DNA of 64,000 bases from Muriicola soli (GTDB taxonomy: Bacteria > Bacteroidota > Bacteroidia > Flavobacteriales > Flavobacteriaceae): contig NZ_CP035544.1 of assembly GCF_004139715.1 (NCBI RefSeq), positions 2,228,501-2,292,500 of the forward strand, in the 5' to 3' direction. Under the pieces are notes generated by a model. It saw only the letters and a list, made by a program, of their open reading frames with translations, was not told where the DNA came from and did no database searches. This document shows positions 9,073 to 18,781 of this stretch, one piece after another; position 1 is the stretch's first letter; every line of letters starts with the position of its first letter. The translations under genes were made by a program, and so were the position numbers.

Positions 9073-9876
9073 TTATTTTTCACCGCCGGAATCCTTGTCA
9101 GCCTTTTTATAATGGTAGGTGATCCTGAGCTCATTTTCTTCTTCAGGAAGTTTTTCTATAAAATTTCCATCCTTGTCAAAATGCCTTAGAAATTCGTCCT
9201 CCTCTTCATTGTAGTCCTCCTTTTCCCAGGCGTATTTTACAGGAGGAGGCACACTTACTTTCAAAAAGATTGCCATTAACAGTCCCATCAGAAATCCCCC
9301 CAGGTGCCCCTCCCAGGAAATTTCCTCTTTAATCGGAAATATATACCAGAGCATACTTCCGTAAATAAATGAAACGACCAGGGAAACCGCTACTAATCGG
9401 TAGTGTTTGGTGAAAATCCCTTTAAAGAAAATAAAACTGGCCAGCAGATAAATAAGTCCGCTTGCCCCTATATGAAAAGCAGGACGACCAATGAGCCAGG
9501 TAATAATACCCGTACACAGCAATCCCCAGAAAAGAAATCTAAAGGAAATACTCTGATAGAAATACATCAGCGTAGCGAGCAAGATAGCCAGAGGCAGGGT
9601 ATTATTGTAAAGATGTTCAACGGAGGAGTGCAGGAAAGGGCTAAAAAGGATTCCTCTTAGTCCGGATAGCGTCCGCGGATAGATTCCAAATTCGTTCCAA
9701 TTGGTGCTAAATTGAAGTTCCAGCCAGAAAACGGTCCAGATCGATAGCACGGCAATCATGGGAACTAACAGAACATTATGGGTATACTTGAAATCTGTTT
9801 CCTTTTTCAATCCGGTCTTCTTTCTGTTAATAGTACAAATTTCGAACCATATTGCCAATTTCTGCCCTCTTGTCAT
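9073..9876 (-). CDS. Rhomboid-family intramembrane serine protease
   Basis: A 267-residue polytopic membrane protein. The catalytic serine lies in GASG (Ser139, motif HIGASGLIYLLASF) and the catalytic histidine in WEGHLGGFLMG (His191). The HLYNNTLPLAILL segment matches the conserved His/Asn region of rhomboids. About six membrane segments are followed by an acidic cytosolic tail. Rhomboids cleave transmembrane substrates within the bilayer. The start is uncertain: the ATG at 9876 gives a basic N-terminal extension, while a TTG at 9810 would start just before ETDFKYTHN. The gene diverges from rarA. Confidence 0.88.
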   Translation of the reverse strand: MTRGQKLAIWFEICTINRKKTGLKKETDFKYTHNVLLVPMIAVLSIWTVFWLELQFSTNWNEFGIYPRTLSGLRGILFSPFLHSSVEHLYNNTLPLAILLATLMYFYQSISFRFLFWGLLCTGIITWLIGRPAFHIGASGLIYLLASFIFFKGIFTKHYRLVAVSLVVSFIYGSMLWYIFPIKEEISWEGHLGGFLMGLLMAIFLKVSVPPPVKYAWEKEDYNEEEDEFLRHFDKDGNFIEKLPEEENELRITYHYKKADKDSGGEK

Positions 9877-9903
9877 CCACAGAAAAAATGTACTTTTAAA
9901 GTT

Positions 9904-11181
9904 ATGAATCAGCCCCTTGCAGAACGACTAAGGCCGAAGACACTGGAAGAATATATCAGCCAGCGCCATCTGGTTGGTGAGGAAGGTGCTCTTACTCAGC
10001 AGATCATCAAGGGAAATATTCCATCCCTCATCTTTTGGGGACCTCCGGGCACCGGTAAAACTACCCTGGCGCAGATCATTGCCAAAGAGAGCAAAAGACC
10101 TTTTTATACCCTGAGTGCAATCAATAGCGGGGTAAAAGATATCAGGGAAGTTATAGAAAAGGCTAAAGAGAGGGGAAACTTATTTACCACTAGCAACCCC
10201 ATCTTGTTTATCGATGAAATCCATAGATTCAGTAAATCACAGCAAGATTCATTGCTTGGAGCAGTAGAAAAAGGTTGGATTACCCTGATTGGTGCCACAA
10301 CGGAAAACCCGAGTTTTGAAGTAATTCCCGCCCTTTTGTCTCGTTGTCAGGTTTATGTGCTGAATCCCTTTGGAAAAGAAGACCTGGAGGTTTTGTTGAA
10401 TAGGGCAATTGCAGAAGATAGTATCCTCAAAGAGAAAAAAATAAAGCTTAAAGAAACTGAGGCTCTCCTGCGACTCTCCGGGGGTGATGGCCGAAAACTA
10501 CTTAATATTTTTGAACTCGTCGTGTCCTCAGAATCCGGTAATGACGTAATCGTCACCAATGAAATGGTGATGAAGAAAGTTCAGAAGAATACCGTATTGT
10601 ACGATAAAACCGGTGAGCAGCATTACGATATCATTTCTGCATTTATAAAATCCATCAGAGGGAGTGATCCCCAGGCTGCCGTCTACTGGTTGGCCAGAAT
10701 GATAGAAGGAGGGGAAGATGTAAAATTTATCGCGCGCAGATTACTGATTTCGGCCTCCGAAGATATTGGTCTCGCAAATCCAACGGCCCTGGTGATTGCC
10801 AATAATACTTTTCAGGCCGTCACTACCATAGGCTATCCGGAATCCAGAATTCTCCTGAGTCAATGTGCCATTTACCTCGCCAGCAGCCCAAAAAGTAACA
10901 CAAGCTATACCGCAATTAAGAAAGCACAGGAGGCCGTGAGGCAACATGGAGATCTCTCGGTGCCCATCGAACTGCGGAATGCCCCTACCGCACTGATGAA
11001 AGACCTCGGGTATGGAAAAGAGTACAAGTACGCTCACGATTACGAACAGAATTTTGTGGCTTCCGAATTCTTACCCGATGCTATTTCCGGAACTGTTTTT
11101 TACTCTCCGGGACAGAATCAGCGGGAAAAGGCCATTAAAGAATTTCTGGAGCTAAGGTGGAAGGACAAATACAGCTATTAA
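9904..11181 (+). CDS. rarA: Replication-associated recombination protein A, AAA+ ATPase
   Basis: A 425-residue AAA+ ATPase of the RarA/MgsA (WRNIP1) family, which acts at stalled replication forks. I start it at the ATG at 9904 ([20 protein letters not shown]), which matches the family N-terminus; the open frame extends further upstream only by chance. Walker A is GPPGTGKT (residues 46-53), Walker B is FIDEIHRF, the sensor region includes [10 protein letters not shown], and the C-terminal tetramerisation domain contains [14 protein letters not shown]. The end overlaps the stop of the convergent gene by four bases. Confidence 0.95.
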   Translation: MNQPLAERLRPKTLEEYISQRHLVGEEGALTQQIIKGNIPSLIFWGPPGTGKTTLAQIIAKESKRPFYTLSAINSGVKDIREVIEKAKERGNLFTTSNPILFIDEIHRFSKSQQDSLLGAVEKGWITLIGATTENPSFEVIPALLSRCQVYVLNPFGKEDLEVLLNRAIAEDSILKEKKIKLKETEALLRLSGGDGRKLLNIFELVVSSESGNDVIVTNEMVMKKVQKNTVLYDKTGEQHYDIISAFIKSIRGSDPQAAVYWLARMIEGGEDVKFIARRLLISASEDIGLANPTALVIANNTFQAVTTIGYPESRILLSQCAIYLASSPKSNTSYTAIKKAQEAVRQHGDLSVPIELRNAPTALMKDLGYGKEYKYAHDYEQNFVASEFLPDAISGTVFYSPGQNQREKAIKEFLELRWKDKYSY

Positions 11182-12056
11182 AACTTAAGTTGTAATTCTT
11201 CCTGAATTCGATCCTCACCCTGGTAGTATTCGAAGATCCATATGTTATCTTTTAGGAATAACAGGCCTTTCTGCCCCTTACGCTCTGCCATAAACACATT
11301 GGGAAGTGAAGATTCCTGCAGGTAGAATTGGATGCTGGGAGTGGTGTCTACCAGTTGATAACCTGTTTCCGTTTTTTGAGCGTACAAGGTGCCTAAAAAT
11401 AAATTGTCCTCTGCAGCCTCATCACCGGAAATGGCATCTTCCAATGTTACGGCTTCCGTTTTCTCCTCGGGCATGGGCATTAGGTTCACCTCTTCTTTGT
11501 CCTGTTGTGGCAGTAATGCTTCGGATTCCTCCACAGACTCCTGTGGCTCAGGTTCTGGCGCTACAGGAGGAGCTGGCAATTCTTTCACATCGTTCTCAAA
11601 ATTCAGAACAACCGTACTTTTATCCTCTGGTTTTGAATACTTGTATTGATAATTCCCCAATGATGTACAGGCCCCAACAATGGCCTCTCTGTAGGCATCA
11701 TCATATTGCTTTATTTTTGTGGTTCCCACGGCAGTTCGGTACTGTTCCTCTCCCTTACAATCATTAAAAACAATAGCCACTTTTGTGGTAAACATGTTCG
11801 ACTGATCATCCAGATCGGCATAGAGCGCCAGACAACGGTTATTTTCTAATTCGAGTGGTAAGGCATCATCGTACACAGTATTTATACCTTGTTTTGTGAG
11901 GTAAAACTTTACCATGGTACTTGTCTTATACTGATTTTCTTTCCGGAAATCATCGAATTTTTTTGGGACGATTACATATTTGTAATTGTTGATGACCGAC
12001 TGAGAAAAACTTGTCATCCCCAGGAAGAGAAACAGCACAGAAAAGTAAATTTTCAT
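11178..12056 (-). CDS. Secreted protein of unknown function, flavobacterial
   Basis: A 292-residue protein with an N-terminal signal peptide (FLGMTSFSQS) and probable periplasmic location. The first part has a NYKYVIVPKKFDDFRKENQYKTS segment, resembling conserved flavobacterial periplasmic proteins. The middle is a Pro/Glu-rich low-complexity linker (ELPAPPVAPEPEPQESVEESE). The C-terminus (FLGTLYAQKTETGYQLVDTTPSIQFYLQESSLPNVFMAE...) looks like a small beta domain. No function can be assigned. It lies 9 bases downstream of the DUF5723 gene and probably shares its transcript, so a common outer-envelope role is plausible. Confidence 0.7.
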   Translation of the reverse strand: MKIYFSVLFLFLGMTSFSQSVINNYKYVIVPKKFDDFRKENQYKTSTMVKFYLTKQGINTVYDDALPLELENNRCLALYADLDDQSNMFTTKVAIVFNDCKGEEQYRTAVGTTKIKQYDDAYREAIVGACTSLGNYQYKYSKPEDKSTVVLNFENDVKELPAPPVAPEPEPQESVEESEALLPQQDKEEVNLMPMPEEKTEAVTLEDAISGDEAAEDNLFLGTLYAQKTETGYQLVDTTPSIQFYLQESSLPNVFMAERKGQKGLLFLKDNIWIFEYYQGEDRIQEELQLKF

Positions 12057-12065
12057 GGATAAGAG

Positions 12066-13511
12066 CTATCGGTTAGCTCCCCAAGATAGGATATTTAATC
12101 CTATTTGAAAAGAGGCATAATTACTGTCAGCAAGGTTTTGATAACCGAGAAGATTATTCCCCAAAACGTAGAAATTTACAGGTCCGGCTTGTATATTCAG
12201 GCCTAATCCCACATTGGTCATTGAGAATTTATCTACTGTATATGTGGTTTTAAGGCTGAGGAAATTACCAATCCTGCGAAGGTAAAAGGCGGAGATGGCA
12301 GCCTGTGGACCTCTTGGCCTGTTTATGGCGTGTAGTTGTACTCCAAGAGCATTTCGGTACGAGAAACGAGTATCAGCATCCGTAACACCGATATCGCAAT
12401 CACAATCGAGTTCTCCATTTACAGGTTCCCCAAAATTATATCTCAGGGAGCCGTATAACTGTGTGGGCCTGAATGTGATGTAGCTCGAATTATTGTCTTC
12501 AAAGGGCAATTGGGCCTCAATTTCATCAACGAGATCTTGCCAAAAATCGGAATTTGCATCGTCAAAGGCATCCGGAAGGATGACCTCAACGCCCTCAGTG
12601 GTTGCACTCCCCTGCAGGGAATATCCTTTTACATCTCCGGCATGGTAAACAAATCCCAGGTCGAGCAGACTGCCGGTTACCACGGTTCTTTCATTTATTT
12701 GATAAGTAAACCCTAAATCGACTCCCAAACCTAGATCGCCACCTAGGAGAGCTCTTTTAGTAATCACATTTGCCACAGAACCGGAAGCTTCGTTATCGAG
12801 TATTGCCCTGATCTCCTCAACCCCCGAAGTTCGCAACTGCATGTCTGCCACCAGGGTATTCGACAATAAATTATTCTGCCCTTCATTGGTGACAAAATAG
12901 CCAGAATTAGTGGACGAGTGAAAATCATAAATACCTGAATATATCTTAGCCCTGGCTCCCACGGTAAGTTTGCGATCCATTACTTTGTTAAGTCCAAAAT
13001 GAAATACAGTAAGGCCTTCCCCCCTGGTTTTTAAATGTCCGAGATCAAATCTTCTCCCCAACTGGTCTGCATTGCCTTCAAATGCCAGGAATGCAAGGTC
13101 TTGTGGCCAATACAAGATAGTACTCGATTCGAAATATACTCCGAAAGAATAAAAGTGATCGGGGTTCTTCGTACTTCTGTAACCGCCATTCAAGAGGTCT
13201 AGTTGAATGGTAGCTCCAAACTCATCCCTTTTAGTCATACCGTTTAAAGCACGTGTGCGAACCTTTTGGTTAAAATCAATGCCATCATTTGCAAACAAAT
13301 CGTTTACTGTAATGCCACTGCTTCCGGCCTGGCCATAAATCCCCGAAGCAAGGGGAACACCGGCATACCAGGAAAAAGAAGTATTCATCCCGGGATTTAA
13401 TAATATGGCTTGTGGTATTTCTGTGAAATCGTAGAGCAATTCCTTGTTCTGAGCAGACAGAATGCCGCTACCCCAGATTGTGGCTATGATAAAGAGTCGC
13501 CACGATCTCAT
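12066..13511 (-). CDS. DUF5723-type outer membrane beta-barrel protein
   Basis: A 481-residue protein with a signal peptide (to about ILSAQ). Alternating beta-strand patterns run throughout, as in outer membrane barrels. The start LLYDFTEIPQAILLNPGMNTSFSWYAGVPL resembles the Bacteroidota DUF5723/PorV-like group, in which NPG(M) near the N-terminus is typical. No enzyme motif is present. Its start overlaps the stop of the upstream lipoprotein by four bases, so both are coupled in one operon with the secreted protein downstream. The substrate or partner is unknown. Confidence 0.75.
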   Translation of the reverse strand: MRSWRLFIIATIWGSGILSAQNKELLYDFTEIPQAILLNPGMNTSFSWYAGVPLASGIYGQAGSSGITVNDLFANDGIDFNQKVRTRALNGMTKRDEFGATIQLDLLNGGYRSTKNPDHFYSFGVYFESSTILYWPQDLAFLAFEGNADQLGRRFDLGHLKTRGEGLTVFHFGLNKVMDRKLTVGARAKIYSGIYDFHSSTNSGYFVTNEGQNNLLSNTLVADMQLRTSGVEEIRAILDNEASGSVANVITKRALLGGDLGLGVDLGFTYQINERTVVTGSLLDLGFVYHAGDVKGYSLQGSATTEGVEVILPDAFDDANSDFWQDLVDEIEAQLPFEDNNSSYITFRPTQLYGSLRYNFGEPVNGELDCDCDIGVTDADTRFSYRNALGVQLHAINRPRGPQAAISAFYLRRIGNFLSLKTTYTVDKFSMTNVGLGLNIQAGPVNFYVLGNNLLGYQNLADSNYASFQIGLNILSWGANR

Positions 13512-14053
13512 TTTATCTGTAACCTGAATTTTCCACTAGACCTGAAGATTACTACAGGGTCTGGCAGGGAAGAAACACTGGTGGTATCGCCCAAATTGCT
13601 CGCATTAACACGAATTTCGGAAGTATTCCTGATGATATCTAAACTTCGGCCACTAGGGGTGCCATAAGTTGTTTCTCGTCTGATGACCGCTGTGGGTGCG
13701 GGTTCTAATGAAAAAAATTCTGTGTCTAAAACATTACCTGCATCATCGAGAAATTCAAAAATAATCTCCAACTCCTTACTTGTAGTGTTTTCAAGTTCAT
13801 AAGTCATAACTCCATCCAGGACGTTATCCGCAAAGAAACCCTCGTTAAAGGCATCAAAATTAAAGGTCTGTATATACCAAACTGCACCATTGGCGTCATT
13901 GATTACGCTTTCCGGGCTCTCAACATAAAGAATACTCGCTTCAACTGTTGGGATGATTTCCAGATCATCAAACTGGTCAAAGTTTTGTTCCTCTACACAA
14001 GAGGACAAGCCGAGTACTAATACTATAAAGAAGTATTGTAGTTTCTTCATCAA
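13508..14053 (-). CDS. Small lipoprotein of unknown function
   Basis: A 181-residue predicted lipoprotein with a type II signal peptide and Cys19 (VLGLSSCVEE). The mature chain begins with an Asp-rich spacer (FDQFDDLEIIPTVEAS) and then shows a beta-sandwich-like pattern. It is the first gene of a three-gene operon; the four-base overlap with the DUF5723 barrel suggests a lipoprotein-barrel pair at the outer membrane. The family is not otherwise recognised. Confidence 0.7.
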   Translation of the reverse strand: MMKKLQYFFIVLVLGLSSCVEEQNFDQFDDLEIIPTVEASILYVESPESVINDANGAVWYIQTFNFDAFNEGFFADNVLDGVMTYELENTTSKELEIIFEFLDDAGNVLDTEFFSLEPAPTAVIRRETTYGTPSGRSLDIIRNTSEIRVNASNLGDTTSVSSLPDPVVIFRSSGKFRLQIK

Positions 14054-14114
14054 GAGGTGCTGTTAAAGACCTTTAATATCCGCAGAGGATACGGGACCTT
14101 TTACCTATATAACT

Positions 14115-14804
14115 TTATAAAAACGATTTTATTTCACTTAGATTGTGAATGATTTCCCCGTGTTCATGAAGGGGGTCGGCGTGAACGTTTAAATGAATGG
14201 TATGAATTCCCAGAGCACGTGCCCCAAGGATATCCGCCTCAAGACTGTCACCTACCATTATGGCGTGCTGAGGAAGGACACGAGTTCGGTTCAGAGCAAG
14301 TTGAAAAATTATAGGATTTGGTTTTTTTACTCCGGCCATTTCCGAGTTGATCATTTGATCAAAGTATTCTGAAATTCCGGCATTACGCAGCTTTTTTTCC
14401 TGCACTTCTTCAAATCCATTGGTGATAATATGCATTTTATAGCGAGGCTTTAAATAATCCAGTATCTCTCTAGTATAGGGCAACAAATGTCCGTGGTTTG
14501 AAAGTTGTTCAATATAGGCATGGGAAAGGCTATTAATAACAGCATCCTCTACTGGGTATTGAACAGCATCAAAGACTTTCCTAAGCCTCTGATATCGCAA
14601 TTCCTCTTTCCCGATTCTGTCCTCCCTGTAGAGTTTCCAGAATTCAAGATTTACCGGTACGTATTCAGAGAGGAAGATATCCAGTTCCAGATCGATCCCA
14701 TGATCCACAAAAATCCGTTCAAAGGTCAGCGCTGAATTTCTTTCGAAATCCCACAGGGTATGGTCAAGATCAAAAAATACATCAGTGATCAATTCTCTAT
14801 ACAT
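14115..14804 (-). CDS. yjjG: HAD-superfamily noncanonical pyrimidine nucleotidase, YjjG family
   Basis: A 229-residue HAD hydrolase. Motif I is FFDLDHTLWD with nucleophile Asp12 and acid/base Asp14; a helical cap holds ITNGFEEVQEKKLRNAGI; motif IV is MVGDSLEADILGARALG. YjjG enzymes dephosphorylate noncanonical pyrimidine nucleoside monophosphates and so keep them out of DNA. The gene overlaps the end of the upstream deacetylase-like gene by 8 bases, placing it last in a radC-led operon. Confidence 0.9.
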   Translation of the reverse strand: MYRELITDVFFDLDHTLWDFERNSALTFERIFVDHGIDLELDIFLSEYVPVNLEFWKLYREDRIGKEELRYQRLRKVFDAVQYPVEDAVINSLSHAYIEQLSNHGHLLPYTREILDYLKPRYKMHIITNGFEEVQEKKLRNAGISEYFDQMINSEMAGVKKPNPIIFQLALNRTRVLPQHAIMVGDSLEADILGARALGIHTIHLNVHADPLHEHGEIIHNLSEIKSFL

Positions 14805-16092
14805 AGTATCTGGCTATCATTTTTGCGTAAAGATCGAGCCAGTTCATCTTCTGTTCCATCCCCAGCAATTCATTTGAGAACACTGTGATAAAATGCCCGT
14901 TCACCTCTTTTACCTCACGGTGTAATCGATCCAATTCGGCAAATATCTCATTCTGTGAGTCCATTTTTAACAAAGCGTAGTCATGAACAGCAAAAGGATG
15001 GATCTTCACAGGTTGCTGAATCTCCAATTGAATATCATAAAAGTAAAATGAGGTACAGGTCCCTGCTTTAAAACCCGTCTCATGGGTATATCCCATGGAG
15101 TAATCATCCGTAAATTCGGCATCTACCAGGTTTCTGTAAGTCTCAGGAATGTCCACTCTGTTATAACGCAAACGCACATAATTTACGGGTCTGTTGATCA
15201 CATTCACCAAATTCTGCTTCTCGTGTTTAAGGAGATCAAAATTCGTAAAGGAACTGTAAGAGGCCGCAAGAGAAACCTTATTATAATCTGCTACAGATTT
15301 TATCAAGTATTGAAAAGTGTTATTCTCTGTCGATATATTCTTGTCATACCTTGAATACTGGGCGAACTGGAAGAAAAACATCCCCGGGACACTAAATTTC
15401 TTGTGAATTTCTATGAGCTCGGAAAAGTTATCAAAAGGGTCTTTTCTGAGTCCTGTCAGGACCATTATACGCTGGGCAACTCTTTTGATTTTAAAGGAAA
15501 ACAAATCGAGCAGCAGCCCAATTCCACTGCGGAAAAATCCCCGGTAAGCAAAGCTGTGCGAAACCGGAACGTCAATTACAGAAGTATAGCGAACAGGTTT
15601 CGGAGGAACTTCAAGATCGGGAAATCGCTGCTGTAATAATGTTTTTAGTTTTTGAACCCAAAGATCAACTACGGGTCGCTTCAAAAAATTATGTTCATGA
15701 GCCAGGCTTTCCTTAAATGGAAATCTACCAAAGAGGTCTTTAACGTGAGGAAAGTATTCTTCATAACGCGAGAGAAGGTAAAAACTGGCAGCAAAAATGT
15801 CGAAAGGTACGTTACTCCTTTCCCCGGTCTGAAAAAAACAGGGTACGTCATCCCATTGTGAAATGGAAAGCTCTACATTGCGAATGCCCTGTTCAAATAA
15901 CAAGGAATGGCTCCTGATAAAGAATTCATTCTGCAACGGTTGTTTTGTATAGGTGATCTTAGGCCCTGTATGCTTTATAAAATCCTCTACCTTAGTGGTA
16001 AAACCTACATCAATCTGCAGCATCCGCTTAAATATCTGTTTCATGATATAAATGAAGCGGGGAGTGATTTTATGGGTATAGATCAACAACAT
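14797..16092 (-). CDS. Polysaccharide-deacetylase-like protein (DUF7033-type)
   Basis: A 431-residue protein starting at the ATG at 16092 (MLLIYTHKITPRFIYIMKQIF), one base after the radC stop. The open frame extends further upstream into radC, but this start matches what I know of flavobacterial homologues. It has an N-terminal accessory region followed by a degenerate NodB-like segment (YTSVIDVPVSHSFAYRG around residue 190, then MFFFQFAQYSRYDKN and FDLLKHEKQNL). Canonical metal-binding residues of active deacetylases are not obvious, since the usual DDG-type motif reads IDVPVSH. Catalytic activity is therefore uncertain. Context suggests a conserved envelope role. Confidence 0.7.
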   Translation of the reverse strand: MLLIYTHKITPRFIYIMKQIFKRMLQIDVGFTTKVEDFIKHTGPKITYTKQPLQNEFFIRSHSLLFEQGIRNVELSISQWDDVPCFFQTGERSNVPFDIFAASFYLLSRYEEYFPHVKDLFGRFPFKESLAHEHNFLKRPVVDLWVQKLKTLLQQRFPDLEVPPKPVRYTSVIDVPVSHSFAYRGFFRSGIGLLLDLFSFKIKRVAQRIMVLTGLRKDPFDNFSELIEIHKKFSVPGMFFFQFAQYSRYDKNISTENNTFQYLIKSVADYNKVSLAASYSSFTNFDLLKHEKQNLVNVINRPVNYVRLRYNRVDIPETYRNLVDAEFTDDYSMGYTHETGFKAGTCTSFYFYDIQLEIQQPVKIHPFAVHDYALLKMDSQNEIFAELDRLHREVKEVNGHFITVFSNELLGMEQKMNWLDLYAKMIARYYV

Positions 16093-16093
16093 A

Positions 16094-16792
16094 TTACAAT
16101 TCTTGTTGGTCTGCAAAGCTGAAAAACGTTTTGTCAGCAATAATTAAATGATCGAGAACTCTTATATCAAGTACTTTGGCAGCTTCTTTAAGTTTTTTGG
16201 TAATTGCCCTGTCGGCGTTACTTGGAACCAGGGTTCCTGAAGGATGATTATGTGCAAGAATAATAGCAACTGCACCCAGCTCCAGTGCCTTTTTTAACAC
16301 TAGTCTCACATCTACCAGAGTTCCGGTAATCCCCCCTTTACTAAGTTGAGCACTATGCACTACCCTGTTTGCATTATTGAGATAGAGGATCCAGAATTCT
16401 TCGTGTTCAAGTTCCCCTAAAATAGGCTCCAAAACAGCAAAAGCGTCGGCACTTCCGGCGATCTTGGCTGGTGTGTTTAAAGGAATTTTTCTCCTCCTGC
16501 GGCCTATCTCTAGTGCTGCCGCAATAGTTACTGCCTTAGCCTCTCCTATCCCTTTAAATTTCATCATCTGAGCTATGGACATTTTACCAAGCTGATTGAG
16601 GTTTCCATTACTACTCCTGAGGATCTTCTTGGCCAGACTAAGGGCGCTGTCCTCCCTGCTACCAGAACCTATAACTATGGCCAAAAGCTCAGCATCTGTC
16701 AGTACCGCCCTTCCCTTCTGTCTTAGTTTTTCCCTTGGTTTGTCGTCGTCAGCCCAGGATTTTATGGAGAATGATTCAGGCATTTTTTTCAT
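16094..16792 (-). CDS. radC: RadC family JAB/MPN-domain protein
   Basis: A 232-residue protein counted from the ATG at 16792 (MKKMPESFSIKSWADDDKPREKL); an upstream ATG at 16828 would add 12 residues, and 16783 is also possible. The N-terminal helix-hairpin-helix region (MKFKGIGEAKAVTIAAALE) is followed by a JAMM metallo-domain with HNHPSG and a downstream Asp (His181, His183, Asp194). The family is annotated as DNA repair, but its biochemical role is unsettled. It heads an operon with the deacetylase-like gene and yjjG. The frame is intact across a run of six C in the plus strand. Confidence 0.93.
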   Translation of the reverse strand: MKKMPESFSIKSWADDDKPREKLRQKGRAVLTDAELLAIVIGSGSREDSALSLAKKILRSSNGNLNQLGKMSIAQMMKFKGIGEAKAVTIAAALEIGRRRRKIPLNTPAKIAGSADAFAVLEPILGELEHEEFWILYLNNANRVVHSAQLSKGGITGTLVDVRLVLKKALELGAVAIILAHNHPSGTLVPSNADRAITKKLKEAAKVLDIRVLDHLIIADKTFFSFADQQEL

Positions 16793-16854
16793 GTCTAAAG
16801 ATAAACAACTAAAATTTTTAATGTACATTTCTCACTGCAATTAAAAAGCAAGTT

Positions 16855-17298
16855 GTGAAATCTTTATTCAACAGGGAAGCTTATCTGGAAATACAGGAAA
16901 GGGTTGCTCAGTTAAAATCCACGGATGAAGGGCAATGGGGTAAAATGACTGTTGGCCAAATGGTTTGGCACTGTCAGGTACCCCTAAAAGTGGGTATTTC
17001 CAATAAACCCAACAAAAAAAAAGGCAACCTTTTGGTTAAATGGTTTTTTAAAAAATCGCTTTACAACGACAAACCTTGGCGCAAAAACCTGCCCACTTCA
17101 CCTTTTGCAAAAGCAACTGAATCAAAAAACTTCGATTCAGAGCGCGAAATATTACAGGAGTTGATCTCTCAGTTTCATCAACTAAATAAGAGGGAATCCT
17201 GGAATCCTCATCCCCTATTCGGGCATCTCTCGCACGATCAATGGGGTAAGATGCAGTACAAACACCTGGATCATCACCTCAGGCAATTCGGGGTATAA
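16855..17298 (+). CDS. DUF1569 protein, DinB-like four-helix fold
   Basis: A 147-residue cytosolic protein starting at GTG 16855. The sequence KMTVGQMVWHCQVPLKVG, and a C-terminal NPHPLFGHLSHDQWGKMQYKHLDHHLRQFGV rich in His, match the DUF1569/DinB-like group, in which histidines from different helices bind a metal. The function is unknown, possibly thiol-dependent as in some DinB relatives. It diverges from radC with a gap of about 60 bases. Confidence 0.8.
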   Translation: MKSLFNREAYLEIQERVAQLKSTDEGQWGKMTVGQMVWHCQVPLKVGISNKPNKKKGNLLVKWFFKKSLYNDKPWRKNLPTSPFAKATESKNFDSEREILQELISQFHQLNKRESWNPHPLFGHLSHDQWGKMQYKHLDHHLRQFGV

Positions 17299-17320
17299 AG
17301 GCCTTAGATACAATTGTTTT

Positions 17321-18678
17321 TTAAATTCCCAGATGTTCTTGAAAGGATTGAAGGTCGAGACCGCCGTAATTTCCCGAACTCATCAAGAGGAAAACACTAT
17401 TCTTCACCTCCTGTTGGTATAAATACTGTTCAAATTTGCCGGGATCTGTAAACACTTCCAGTTTTTCATTTTGAAATGCTTTCCTAATCTGCTCAGCAGA
17501 CAAAGGAGCCAGCTTTTTAATCGCTACCGACTCGGGAGAATAAAATACTGCAGAAACATCAGCAGCATCCAGGGTACCCCGGTAATGCGATAGAAATGCT
17601 TCATTGAGACTACTGTAGGTATGCAACTCCAGACAAGCAACCAGCTTCTTTTCCGGAAATTGTTCTTTTACAGCTTTTGTTGTGGCGGCAACCTTGCTGG
17701 GCGAATGAGCAAAATCTTTAAAAACTACAGACGTATCACTCTGCCCCAGTTTCTCAAGACGCTTAGAGGCTCCGGAAAAGGAGCTGATGGCCTGGTAGAA
17801 TTCGTCTTCGTCAACACCCATTTGCTGACATATCCACTTGGCCCCGGATAAATTACTCAGATTGTGTTGCCCAAAAACTTCGACAGGCAATGGGCCCTCT
17901 TCAGTATCCAGAAATGTCTGTCCGTCTATTATCTGGTAGGCGTGCGTAGCGTAAGGGAATTTCCTTATGGTATTCTCGGTCTGCTCAACAACATCTACAA
18001 CCCATTTATCTTCTTCGTTGTAGGTAATACTGCCCCCTTAACAATCCCGTCAACAAAGATTTGAAATTGTGAGAGGTAGTTCTCAAAAGTTGGAAAGACA
18101 TTCATATGATCCCATGCAATTCCACTTAGCAAGGCAATATTTGGCTGATACAAATGAAATTTTGGGCGTTTGTCTATTGGAGAGGATAAGTATTCGTCCC
18201 CTTCCAGAATGATAAAATCGTTTTCTTCTGTGAGGTGTACCATACGATCAAAACCTTCCAGTTGAGCCCCCACCATGTAGTCCACTTTTTTTCCGTTATA
18301 GTCGAGTACATGCAGAATCATAGAAGTTATGGTAGTCTTACCGTGGCTACCTCCTATCACTACGCGGGTTTTATTTTTCGATTGCTCGTAAAGGAATTCC
18401 GGGTAAGAGTAAATTTTCAAGCCCAATTCCTGGGCTTTCAACAATTCAGGATTGTCTTTTTTGGCATGCATTCCCAGGATGACAGCATCGATGTCCTTGT
18501 TGAGCTTCTCGGGGTACCAGCCAAAATGTTTTGGTAAAAGACCCTGCTTATCTAACCTTGTTTTAGAGGGTTCGTATATAACATCATCACTCCCTGAAAT
18601 CTCGTAACCCTTATCGTGTAACGCAAGGGCCAGGTTGTGCATTGCGCTGCCGCCAATAGCAATAAAATGAATCCGCAT
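17321..18678 (-). pseudogene. mpl: Murein tripeptide ligase Mpl, interrupted by a single-base frameshift
   Basis: Two reading frames encode the halves of one Mpl (UDP-MurNAc:tripeptide ligase), the cell-wall recycling enzyme. The N-terminal part (18678-17995) has the MurC-like FIAIGGSAMHNLALAL start, the ATP loop GGSHGKTT and the FIILEGDEY motif. It then runs out of frame after FVDGIVKG. The C-terminal part (to 17321) continues in another frame with YNEEDKWVVD, PVEVFGQHNLSNLSGA and the Mur-ligase DFAHSP. Adding one G to the run of five at 18033-18037 (reverse strand) restores one 452-residue protein, close to the E. coli length of about 457. It is either a real null allele or a sequencing error. 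Confidence 0.9.
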
Positions 18679-18781
18679 TTTCCAGTATAATTTCGAACAA
18701 AGATAGGGTTTGAATTATGCATCCCAAAGCCATATGACGTTCAGAATCTTACTATCTTAGATTTTGATAATTCTATTCAGT

